DNA of 8,078 nucleotides from an uncultured Flavobacteriales bacterium (GTDB taxonomy: Bacteria; Bacteroidota; Bacteroidia; Palsa-965), in assembly GCA_946478675.1 (NCBI GenBank), contig CAMLEF010000209.1, positions 1 to 8,078 of the forward strand, read 5' to 3'. Both the position numbers and the translations under genes were made by a program. The notes under the pieces are model-generated. The model saw nothing but the letters and a program-made list of their open reading frames with translations. It searched no databases and had not been told where the DNA came from. Positions 1 to 6,630 of the stretch are shown piece by piece (the first letter of the stretch is position 1; each line of letters opens with the position of its first letter).

Positions 1-2267
1 GGGCCGGTTCCTGCTACTACGCCACCGAAGCTGAACACACCGGACGAGTCGCCGCATTCGGAAGGCGTCGTCGTGATGTATACGTCCGGAAGCGGATTGA
101 CAGTGATCGTTACCGATGCGGTGTCGGAGCAACCGTTCGCGTCGAAACCAATCACCTGGTAGGTCGTGGTGTTCGGCGGTGTTGCGGAAGTCGTGACCTG
201 GTTCGGGTTCAGCAGTCCGACCGTCGGGATCCAGCTATAGGTAACGCCGCCTGAGCCGGAAACGGAAGTGGTCTGGCCTACGCAGATGGTGTTGTCGGTA
301 GAGCTTGCTGAAACGTTCGGCGCCGGGTTAACCGCGATCGCGATCGTATCGGTGGAAATGCAACCGTTCGAACCGACAACCGTTACCGTATAAGACGTGT
401 TCACCGTCGGCTGGATGATGATGTTCTGTACCGTATTGCTGCCGATGATGCCGGTGGTCGGCTGCCAGTTGTAGGAAGAGCCGGTGGTAGAAACGTTGAG
501 CGTTGCCTGCGTGCCGGAGCAGATGTCGAAATCAGGACCTGCGTAAACGGCGGGCGGCGGAGCGATCGTTACGACGATGCTGTCGGTGCTTACGCAGTTG
601 TTGGTGTTGCCCGTCACCACGTAAGTCGTGGTCGAAACCGGGGAAACCGAGATCGAAGAAGTGGTTTGGTTCGTGGGCTGCCAGGTGTAGGAAGAGGCGC
701 CGCTCACGTTGAGAACGGCCGTGCCGCCTGCGCACATCGCGGTGTCATTGGAAACCGTCAGCGGAGGTGCGGCAGTTACCGTTACCACGACGGAATCAAC
801 GGCGGTGCAACCGATCGCGTTCGTAGCCGTTACCGTGTAAGTTGTAGTGGTGGTCGGCGTAGCAGTCGGGTTGGCGGTGGTAGAGCCGGTGAGTGAACCG
901 TTGGGCGTCCAGTTGTAGCTGTTGCCGTTGGGACCGGAAGCGACGAGGATCGTGCTGTTGCCGTTGCAGATGCTGACATTCGGGCTCGCGGTTACCGATG
1001 CGGACGAAATGTTGACCGTTACGTTATCGGTGCCGGTGCAGCCGTTGGCGTCGGTTACGGTAAGCGTGTACGTGGTTGAAGAAGTCGGGCAAACGTTGAT
1101 CGACTGCGTGTTCTGGTTGACGGGCTGCCAGTCGTAGCTTACGCCGCCGGTTCCGTTCAGGGTGACGCAGGAGCCGCTACAAACGGATTGGTTGACGCCC
1201 GCATCGGCCGTAGGCGAAGGATTGACCGTAACGACTGTCGCGCCGGAGGCCGTACTGCCGCAGCCGGAACCGGGCCACCAGCCGGAACCGGTAACGACGG
1301 CCTGGTAATAAAGCGTTGAGGTGATCGGGCCGGTGTTGTACGTGGTGCTCGTTGCGCCTGCAATGTTGAACCAGGTGATGCCGTTGGTAGAGATCTGCCA
1401 CTGGACCGTTGAAGCGGGATCCTGTCCGCTCACAGTGAGCACGGAACTTCCGCCGGAACAAACCGAGTTGGGTGCCGCAGAAACAGCGCCACCGATCGGC
1501 GGAGGGCCAACGGTGATTTGCACGGTATCGTCGGAAGTCGTCGGAACCGGGGCGCCGCAGCTGCTGATGATGGTAACGGTGTAGATCGTGGTGCTGTTCT
1601 GGATCGTGAGTACCGGGTTCGCGATGTTCGGGTTGCTGAGACCGGTCGTCGGTGACCACGAGTACGTGAAAAGGGTTCCGGGGCAACCGCCGGCAGCAGA
1701 AGCGTTCAGCTGTACCAGGTCGCCGGGGCAACCATCGTACTGGCTCGCTGTGGTGGTAAGGTTGGTGCTGGGCGGCGTGCCGGGCGTGGTAAAAGCAAAC
1801 GCCGACGACCAAGGACCTGCAGAACTGGATCCGCAAACATACTCACGGACACGGATCACGTAGTTGGTCCCCGGACATAGATCCGAGAATGGAACGACGA
1901 TCGTGTCGTATGGTTCCGTAACGCAGTTGTCGGGCCAGCCGTTTGCCGCAGTGTAGCCCGGAATATCCAGCAGCGAATAGTAGAACGGGTAAGTGTTCCA
2001 GCTCGGGTCGCCGCAAACGGGCGTGTTACCGGTGAAGCAGGCTGCCGTAAAAGCAACTTCTGCCTGCAGGTAATACGGTCCGCAGCCGCAGGTGGCCGGG
2101 TCGGAATAGCCCATTAACTGAATCGAAGTAGGTGTAACCGTGTAGGACGGGGTGATCACACTGGCTCCGTGACAGGCTTTCGCGGTCTGTGCAGCGCCGA
2201 ACAGAAGAACGACGAGCAGGCAGACAACTTTAGTAACGCGTGAAAGTGTGCGGTAGTGGTGTTTCAT
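1..2267 (-). CDS. Large secreted Ig-like repeat protein (adhesin-like), 5' part only, open at left edge
   Basis: The minus-strand frame from ATG at 2267 stays open for 755 codons to base 1, so the stop and C-terminus lie outside the window. Residues 1-31 form a signal peptide: basic start (MKHHYRTLSR), hydrophobic core VVCLLVVLLFG, and an AKA|C site that is not a lipobox because Lys sits at -2. Residues ~33-162 form a Cys-rich region ending like a fibronectin type III domain (CPGTNYVIRVREY, then GPWSSAFAFTTP). Residues ~165-724 hold seven Ig-like repeats of the kind found in CHU_C-associated Bacteroidota surface proteins. Residues 725-755 (PSECGDSSGVFSFGG) begin another module, possibly SprB-like. 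Such proteins are usually exported by the T9SS and act as adhesins or gliding or surface proteins, often ending in a gliding-motility-associated C-terminal domain; that end is not visible here. The surface role is inference. Start choice rests on the signal peptide and the upstream promoter. It is divergent from rnr. Confidence 0.9.
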   Translation of the reverse strand, partial: MKHHYRTLSRVTKVVCLLVVLLFGAAQTAKACHGASVITPSYTVTPTSIQLMGYSDPATCGCGPYYLQAEVAFTAACFTGNTPVCGDPSWNTYPFYYSLLDIPGYTAANGWPDNCVTEPYDTIVVPFSDLCPGTNYVIRVREYVCGSSSAGPWSSAFAFTTPGTPPSTNLTTTASQYDGCPGDLVQLNASAAGGCPGTLFTYSWSPTTGLSNPNIANPVLTIQNSTTIYTVTIISSCGAPVPTTSDDTVQITVGPPPIGGAVSAAPNSVCSGGSSVLTVSGQDPASTVQWQISTNGITWFNIAGATSTTYNTGPITSTLYYQAVVTGSGWWPGSGCGSTASGATVVTVNPSPTADAGVNQSVCSGSCVTLNGTGGVSYDWQPVNQNTQSINVCPTSSTTYTLTVTDANGCTGTDNVTVNISSASVTASPNVSICNGNSTILVASGPNGNSYNWTPNGSLTGSTTANPTATPTTTTTYTVTATNAIGCTAVDSVVVTVTAAPPLTVSNDTAMCAGGTAVLNVSGASSYTWQPTNQTTSSISVSPVSTTTYVVTGNTNNCVSTDSIVVTIAPPPAVYAGPDFDICSGTQATLNVSTTGSSYNWQPTTGIIGSNTVQNIIIQPTVNTSYTVTVVGSNGCISTDTIAIAVNPAPNVSASSTDNTICVGQTTSVSGSGGVTYSWIPTVGLLNPNQVTTSATPPNTTTYQVIGFDANGCSDTASVTITVNPLPDVYITTTPSECGDSSGVFSFGGVVAGTG
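96..1775 (-). repeat. Array of seven Ig-like repeats within the adhesin-like gene
   Basis: The units, in protein order, are residues 165-253, 254-348, 349-420, 421-498, 499-569, 570-647 and 648-724. The last five share one pattern: a Cys near the start (CxG), a central Y-x-W-x-P (YDWQP, YNWTP, YTWQP, YNWQP, YSWIP), then TTY-hydrophobic-V-T, a second Cys usually within NGC or IGC, and a V-x-V or I-x-V end. Each of the five has one Cys pair 46-53 residues apart (363/410, 434/487, 512/558, 583/636, 662/713), fitting one intradomain disulfide. Unit 2 is a different subtype (VQWQISTNGITWF, then YYQAVV). The units are clearly diverged, not recent duplicates. Confidence 0.85.
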
Positions 2268-2289
2268 GTCTGTGTTTTTTTGCCTTTTC

Positions 2290-2316
2290 AGAAAGAATGT
2301 ACTCCTCATTCTCTCT
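2290..2316 (-). promoter_or_regulatory. Hairpin in the predicted 5' leader of the adhesin-like gene
   Basis: Read on the minus strand, AGAGAGAATG (2316-2307) pairs with CATTCTTTCT (2299-2290): ten base pairs including one G-U. The 7-nt loop is AGGAGTA. The structure ends 22 nt before the ATG at 2267 and lies downstream of the predicted promoter, so it would be in the mRNA leader. The loop shows an AGGAG that resembles a Shine-Dalgarno core, but it is too far upstream for normal use, and Bacteroidota rarely rely on that signal. A role in mRNA stability or translational control is a guess. Confidence 0.4.
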
Positions 2317-2359
2317 CTTGTGTAAACCGGGATGGGCACAATTTTTTTGCAATGTCGGG

Positions 2360-2367
2360 CAAAGTTA
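2360..2367 (-). promoter_or_regulatory. Predicted sigma-A -7 element for the adhesin-like gene
   Basis: TAACTTTG on the minus strand is an exact match to the Bacteroidota TAnnTTTG consensus. It lies 92 nt upstream of the ATG at 2267, giving a leader of roughly 85-90 nt. No good TTTG -33 box is seen at the usual 19-21 nt spacing; only degenerate sequence (around CTGA, 2390-2387) is there. Its position and orientation in the divergent intergenic region are the main support. Confidence 0.55.
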
Positions 2368-2557
2368 CAAAAATCACATCCGGTTTTCAGCTGTTTTTCA
2401 ACACTTTATCGCACCCCCGGCTGTTTTTATCTTCTTGAAATACAGCGAATTAAAAAATATGCAGTGGCGCCGGCCATGAAAGGGGGAGGTTCGGGCAACT
2501 GATTTTCATGCCCCGGGAGGAATCGTAATTCCGCCGTCTTTACGCCGCAGGATCGCT

Positions 2558-2565
2558 TAACTTTG
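2558..2565 (+). promoter_or_regulatory. Predicted sigma-A -7 element for rnr
   Basis: TAACTTTG exactly matches TAnnTTTG and ends 21 nt before the ATG at 2587. The -33 side is weak. This element decides the start of rnr: the in-frame TTG at 2563-2565 is the last three bases of the -7 box, so it should lie upstream of the transcription start and cannot initiate translation. Confidence 0.6.
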
Positions 2566-2586
2566 AGATATTATTTAAGAAAAGAT

Positions 2587-4929
2587 ATGAGTAGAAAAAA
2601 GCGAGGGTCACAACGTTTTCTTTTTGAAGAGATTCTTGAAGTGTTGAACAGTGAGCCCGGAAAAGTCTGGAATTACAAACAGGTTGCCGCCGCCCTGGAT
2701 GTCTCCGATAAAAATGAACGTCACCTCCTCGAGTCCCTGCTGGCAGAGCTTGCGCAGAAAGGAACGCTGGAGGAAGTGGACCGCGGAAAATACCGCAGCA
2801 AAACGTCCGCCCGCACCATTGACGGCGTGATCGACGTAACGCAATCCGGTGCGGCGTATGTTTCTTCCCCGGATGCCCCGGCCGACATTTATATTCCTGC
2901 CCGTTACGTGAACGGCGCGCTGCACGGCGATACCGTCCGCGTGAAAGTCTTTCACCGCAAACGCAGCGATGGCCGCGAAGAAGGTGAAGTCCTTGAGATC
3001 GTTCAGCGCGGGCGCACGGAATTTGCCGGAACGCTGCACGTGGAAAACCGCGTGGCGTTCTTCGAAGCGGACAACAAAAAATTCCCCGACTTCCTCATCC
3101 CGAAAGACAAGATCGGGAAAGCGAAAGACGGGCAGAAAGTCGTGGTGCGCATGACTTCGTGGGAAGATGTTTCCGATTTGCCGGAAGGAGAAGTTGTTGC
3201 CGTGCTCGGAGAAGTCGGCGAAAATGAAACGGAGATCAACGCGATCATGATCGAATACGGTTTGCCGTATCATTTCCCGAAGGAGATCGAACGCGTTGCC
3301 GAATTGATCCCGACGGAAATTACGCCGGATGAAATTTCCCGCCGCCGCGATATGCGCGAAGTGACGACGTTCACGATCGACCCGTTCGATGCGAAGGATT
3401 TCGACGATGCGCTTTCGGTGCAAAAGCTTTCCAACGGCAACTGGGAAATCGGCGTTCACATTGCGGACGTTTCGCATTACGTCAAGCCGGGCTCGAAGCT
3501 CGACGAGGAAGCCTTCAAGCGCGCCACTTCCGTTTATCTCGTGGACCGCGTGGTGCCGATGCTGCCGGAAGTGCTTTCGAATTTCGTGTGCTCGCTGCGC
3601 CCGAAGGAAGAGAAGCTGACGTTCTCGGCCGTTTTCGAAATGGACGAAAATGCGCAGGTGAAAAAAGAATGGTTCGGCCGCACGGTGATCAATTCCGATC
3701 GTCGTTTTACGTATGAAGAAGTGCAGGAAATTCTCGAAGGAAAAGAAGGCGATTTCAAAGAAGAATTGTTCCTGCTCGATCGTCTCGCGAAAAAATTACG
3801 CGCCGACCGGATGAAAAACGGATCGATCACGTTCGAGAAAGAGGAAGTGAAATTCCATCTCGACGAGAACGGCAATCCGCTGGGCGTTTATTTCAAAGTG
3901 ATGAAAGACTCGAACCAGCTCATCGAGGATTTCATGTTGCTGGCGAACCGTCGCGTGGCGGAATATGCGACGCTGGCGAAAAAGGCCGGTGAAGAAGAAA
4001 AGAAAAAAGCCGACCTGCGCCGTCCGTTCGTGTACCGCGTGCATGCTTCGCCCGATCCTTCGCGCATGATGGAGTTCGGCAATTTCGTGCGCAACTTCGG
4101 TTACCGCATGAACACCGGCAGCGAAAAATCGATCTCGCAATCGCTGAACCAGCTGCTGAAAGACGTGCAGGGAAAACCGGAAGCGAACATGATCGAAACG
4201 CTCGCGATCCGCACGATGGCGAAAGCGATTTATACGACGGACAACATCGGCCACTACGGGCTGGGCTTCCGTTTCTATACGCATTTCACTTCGCCGATCC
4301 GTCGTTACCCCGACGTGATGGTGCATCGCCTGCTGCAGCATTATCTCGATGTGGACGCAGGGAAAAAAGCGAACGACGTTCCCGACAAGAACGAGCTCGA
4401 AATGCAGTGCAAGCATTCTTCCGACCGCGAAAAGCTGGCGGCAGAAGCCGAACGCGCTTCGATCAAATACAAGCAGGTGCAGTTCCTGCAGGATAAGATC
4501 GGCGGCATTTTCAAAGGCATTGTTTCCGGCGTTACCGAATGGGGAATTTTCGTGGAGCTGGCGGACAACAAATGCGAGGGCATGGTACACGTGCGCAACA
4601 TGCGCGACGACCGTTACTTCTTCGACGAAGAGAATTATTGCCTGCGCGGATCCCGCACCGGGAAAAAATACACGCTCGGCGATACGGTGACGGTGCTGGT
4701 GAAGAGCGCCGACCTGATGAAGAAGCAGATCGATTTCGAGCTCGTGAGTGACGATACGCGCACGGGGCTTCATCATAAAAGCTCCGAAGGCCGTTTTTCT
4801 GAAACGTCGGGCAAAGACAATTGGGATGTTTCTTCGGCGATGGGCGGCGGCGTGCGAAAAGGCGGCGGCGGCAAGCATCACAAGCGGGATAAGGGCTCGC
4901 GCGGGGGAACGAGGCGGCGCGGGCAGTAG
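2587..4929 (+). CDS. rnr: Ribonuclease R (RNB/RNase II family 3'-5' exoribonuclease)
   Basis: RNase R degrades RNA processively from the 3' end, including structured RNA, and takes part in mRNA decay and in RNA and rRNA quality control in the cytoplasm. The 780-residue protein shows the full family order: winged-helix N-terminus (~10-75), two cold-shock/OB domains (~78-225), RNB catalytic domain (~255-585), S1 domain (~638-722) and a basic Gly/Lys/Arg-rich tail (~723-780). The metal-binding aspartates are present in TIDPFDAKDFDDA as D265, D271, D273 and D274, matching E. coli D272, D278, D280 and D281. Y317 aligns with the RNA-stacking E. coli Y324, and SPIRRYPD (569-576) is the conserved RNB signature. 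The winged helix, length and basic tail favour RNase R over RNase II. ATG 2587 is chosen over TTG 2563 because the TTG is inside the -7 element. It is single, divergent from the adhesin-like gene and followed by a hairpin. Confidence 0.96.
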   Translation: MSRKKRGSQRFLFEEILEVLNSEPGKVWNYKQVAAALDVSDKNERHLLESLLAELAQKGTLEEVDRGKYRSKTSARTIDGVIDVTQSGAAYVSSPDAPADIYIPARYVNGALHGDTVRVKVFHRKRSDGREEGEVLEIVQRGRTEFAGTLHVENRVAFFEADNKKFPDFLIPKDKIGKAKDGQKVVVRMTSWEDVSDLPEGEVVAVLGEVGENETEINAIMIEYGLPYHFPKEIERVAELIPTEITPDEISRRRDMREVTTFTIDPFDAKDFDDALSVQKLSNGNWEIGVHIADVSHYVKPGSKLDEEAFKRATSVYLVDRVVPMLPEVLSNFVCSLRPKEEKLTFSAVFEMDENAQVKKEWFGRTVINSDRRFTYEEVQEILEGKEGDFKEELFLLDRLAKKLRADRMKNGSITFEKEEVKFHLDENGNPLGVYFKVMKDSNQLIEDFMLLANRRVAEYATLAKKAGEEEKKKADLRRPFVYRVHASPDPSRMMEFGNFVRNFGYRMNTGSEKSISQSLNQLLKDVQGKPEANMIETLAIRTMAKAIYTTDNIGHYGLGFRFYTHFTSPIRRYPDVMVHRLLQHYLDVDAGKKANDVPDKNELEMQCKHSSDREKLAAEAERASIKYKQVQFLQDKIGGIFKGIVSGVTEWGIFVELADNKCEGMVHVRNMRDDRYFFDEENYCLRGSRTGKKYTLGDTVTVLVKSADLMKKQIDFELVSDDTRTGLHHKSSEGRFSETSGKDNWDVSSAMGGGVRKGGGGKHHKRDKGSRGGTRRRGQ

Positions 4930-4934
4930 CTACC

Positions 4935-4973
4935 GGCTTACCGGATGTTAACACCCGGTAAGCCGCAGCTTTT
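4935..4973 (+). terminator. Hairpin after rnr, probable terminator
   Basis: GGCTTACCGG (4935-4944) and CCGGTAAGCC (4955-4964) form a perfect 10-bp stem with a 10-nt loop, starting five bases after the rnr stop. The T-run is weak: TTTT begins five bases after the stem (4970-4973), and a T6 run follows only at 4985-4990. The loop contains the palindrome TGTTAACA. It probably terminates or protects the rnr mRNA, less ideally than the hairpin at 6448-6483. Confidence 0.65.
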
Positions 4974-5022
4974 GCAAAAACATCTTTTTTCTTACATCTG
5001 AAAGCCGGCGGCGGAGATCGGA

Positions 5023-5053
5023 TTTCGGGGCGGATGGCATGGGGGTACGTTTG
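5023..5053 (+). promoter_or_regulatory. Predicted sigma-A promoter for the PKD/T9SS protein
   Basis: The -7 element TACGTTTG (5046-5053) is an exact TAnnTTTG match. TTTC (5023-5026) stands 19 nt upstream as a one-mismatch version of the TTTG -33 box. The -7 box ends 22 nt before the ATG at 5076, almost the same spacing as at rnr. This is the best two-part promoter in the window. Confidence 0.7.
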
Positions 5054-5075
5054 TATCACCAAACCAATCTAACCC

Positions 5076-6428
5076 ATGAGCTCTGTTAAAAAACTCATCG
5101 CCGCCCTCGCCCTCACCGGCTTCTCTTCCGCACTCGCTGCGCAATCGCCGGAGTATTCGCTTTACCTCGACGTTATTACCACTTCGAACGTAACGTCGCA
5201 GCAGGATGTGTATTCCGTCGTCAGCTTTATGAATACCGGCGCTACCGACGCGCTCGACGCTTTCGACATGGGCGACCAGAGCGCAATCCCGACTTCTTTG
5301 CCGCTGGCTTTCCCGTTCACGGTTTCTTCCAACAGTGACGTGATCACGCAGAATGATTCGCGCCCGGAGATTACTTCGTACAAGTATATCGACATGGGTT
5401 TTTACAGCAACGACCCGGCGACGATCACATTTAACCTGAACCTCGTCGCTTCGATGACGTCGATGAACACGTCGGCCGATTCGATGTCTGTTGCTTCTTC
5501 TACCGGCCCGGGCTACTTCATCCTCGAGCGTCTTTCTACCGGCGAGCTTTTCCCGCTCACCAGCGACGATACGATCACGCTCAACATTCCGTCGAACACG
5601 AATTTCGCAGCGGATTTCCGTTTGCATTTCGGACCGCGTGTCGCCAAACGCATGTTTCCTGAAACCTGTGTCGGCTCGGGCAACGGCAAACTGTACCTGC
5701 GCAACCCGCTGAACACGAACTGGGACGTGGTGCTGTACAACAACTCCGGCAGCCCGGTGGTTTCTTCGCATGTTGCTTCTCCCGACACCTTCCTCTATAA
5801 CCTTGCAGCCGGCAACTATTATGCAGTGACCCGCATCAACAACATCATGGTCGATTCAAGCGCGGTTACGATTGCCAGCCCGGCGCCGGTTGTCGCTTCA
5901 TTCACCGCCAGCAATTACAACCCGGCAGCAGGAACGATCGTCGATTTCTTCAACGGTTCCACCGGCGCTACGCAATACCTCTGGGATTTCGGTGACGGCA
6001 ACCAGGATACGCAGACCGATCCTTCACACAGCTATTCTGTTGCAGGAACGTATTTCGCGCAGGTAACCGCAACGAATGATTCGGGATGCACCTCATCGTT
6101 CTCTTTCGCGATCAACGTGACGCCTCCCCCGCCGGCGTTCAACACCTGGTCGCACGCCAATGATCCGAGCAACCATTACGCGAATTCCACGCAACGCACC
6201 GGCGAAGAGCAGCAGGCTTCTGTTGTTGCCGGACCGAAAAAGATCACGGTACGCAACACGGCCAACGTTACTGTTGAAGTGCTCGATCTCAGCGGCCGCC
6301 AAATCGCTGCGGGAAACACGAGTGAAGCTTCTTTTGAAACGAGCGTTCCGCAGAGCGGCATTTACATCGTGCGTGTGATTGCAGCTAACGGCACCGTCGA
6401 CAACCAAAAAATTTACGTCACAGAGTAA
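5076..6428 (+). CDS. Secreted PKD-domain protein with T9SS type A-like C-terminal sorting domain
   Basis: This 450-residue protein is predicted to be exported; its exact function is not recognised. Residues 1-22 are a signal peptide (MSSVKK, hydrophobic core, cleavage near ALAA|QS). Residues ~23-190 look like an all-beta sandwich; ILERLSTGELFPL followed by FRLHFGP resembles a beta-sandwich seen in other Bacteroidota secreted proteins. Residues ~200-267 form a small beta domain (GKLYLRNP, then FLYNLAAGNYYAV). Residues ~273-348 are a clear PKD domain with YLWDFGDG (301-308) and HSYSVAGTYFAQVTATND. A PPPP linker leads to residues ~387-450, a T9SS-type sorting domain: VEVLDLSGRQI, then SGIYIVRV and a final QKIYVTE. 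The usual YPNP motif at the start of such domains is not seen. No catalytic motif was found, so a binding or structural surface role is likely. It has its own promoter and a strong terminator, making it monocistronic. Confidence 0.88.
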   Translation: MSSVKKLIAALALTGFSSALAAQSPEYSLYLDVITTSNVTSQQDVYSVVSFMNTGATDALDAFDMGDQSAIPTSLPLAFPFTVSSNSDVITQNDSRPEITSYKYIDMGFYSNDPATITFNLNLVASMTSMNTSADSMSVASSTGPGYFILERLSTGELFPLTSDDTITLNIPSNTNFAADFRLHFGPRVAKRMFPETCVGSGNGKLYLRNPLNTNWDVVLYNNSGSPVVSSHVASPDTFLYNLAAGNYYAVTRINNIMVDSSAVTIASPAPVVASFTASNYNPAAGTIVDFFNGSTGATQYLWDFGDGNQDTQTDPSHSYSVAGTYFAQVTATNDSGCTSSFSFAINVTPPPPAFNTWSHANDPSNHYANSTQRTGEEQQASVVAGPKKITVRNTANVTVEVLDLSGRQIAAGNTSEASFETSVPQSGIYIVRVIAANGTVDNQKIYVTE

Positions 6429-6447
6429 CAGGGCGACAGTTGAGTGA

Positions 6448-6483
6448 GAGGCCGGGGTGGTTAGGTCCCGGCCTCTTTTTTTT
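6448..6483 (+). terminator. Rho-independent terminator after the PKD protein gene
   Basis: GAGGCCGGG (6448-6456) and CCCGGCCTC (6467-6475) form a perfect GC-rich 9-bp stem with a 10-nt loop, followed immediately by eight T residues (6476-6483). It begins 20 nt after the stop codon at 6426-6428. It separates this transcription unit from the esterase gene. Confidence 0.92.
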
Positions 6484-6618
6484 GCCGCGCGATACGGTTT
6501 ACATTCGCAGCCGGAAGAAGAAATTTCCAAAGAAACATTCGGCGGAACGACTTGATGTTGTTTCGCTGCGACGTTTTTTTCTGCGCTAAATGAAGCAGCC
6601 GCCCTTCTGCAAATCCGC

Positions 6619-6626
6619 TACTTTTA
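6619..6626 (+). promoter_or_regulatory. Possible -7 element directly at the esterase start codon
   Basis: TACTTTTA differs from TAnnTTTG only in the last base. It ends 4 nt before the ATG at 6631, so the transcription start would fall at or next to the start codon and the mRNA could be leaderless. No convincing -33 box is seen 19-21 nt upstream. The rest of the intergenic region (6484-6618) shows no gene or structure that I can support. Confidence 0.35.
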
Positions 6627-6630
6627 GCGT

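Larger units (their letters stand above)
2268..2586. other. Divergent intergenic region between the adhesin-like gene and rnr
   Basis: This stretch of about 320 nt holds two back-to-back promoters (minus-strand element at 2360-2367, plus-strand element at 2558-2565) and the leader hairpin at 2290-2316. It is more AT-rich than the genes around it. Short open frames here have no initiation context or recognisable protein features. No RNA gene was recognised. Some 190 nt separate the two -7 elements, enough space for regulator binding, but no clear operator palindrome was found. Confidence 0.6.

Noticed and set aside
1177..1836. Minus-strand open frame of 219 codons inside the adhesin-like gene
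   Set aside because: It is a different frame of the same strand as the long repeat protein, rich in Arg and His, with no domain; the 755-codon frame is the real one.
2240..2479. Short plus-strand frames in the divergent intergenic region
   Set aside because: They overlap the adhesin promoter, leader and start on the other strand and show no initiation context or protein features.
2563..2565. TTG start for rnr
   Set aside because: It is part of the predicted -7 promoter element, and ATG 2587 gives a normal RNase R N-terminus.
2608..3477. Minus-strand open frame of 289 codons inside rnr
   Set aside because: It lies wholly opposite the RNase R N-terminal half and has no recognisable domain; the plus-strand frame has clear family motifs.
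3796..4881. Minus-strand open frame of 361 codons inside rnr
   Set aside because: It is a long antisense frame produced by GC-rich codon use opposite the RNB and S1 domains; its His/Arg-rich composition fits a shadow frame.
4992..5771. Minus-strand open frame of 259 codons over the PKD gene
   Set aside because: It covers the PKD gene's promoter and N-terminus on the opposite strand and is Arg-rich with no domain; the plus-strand gene has a signal peptide and PKD motif.
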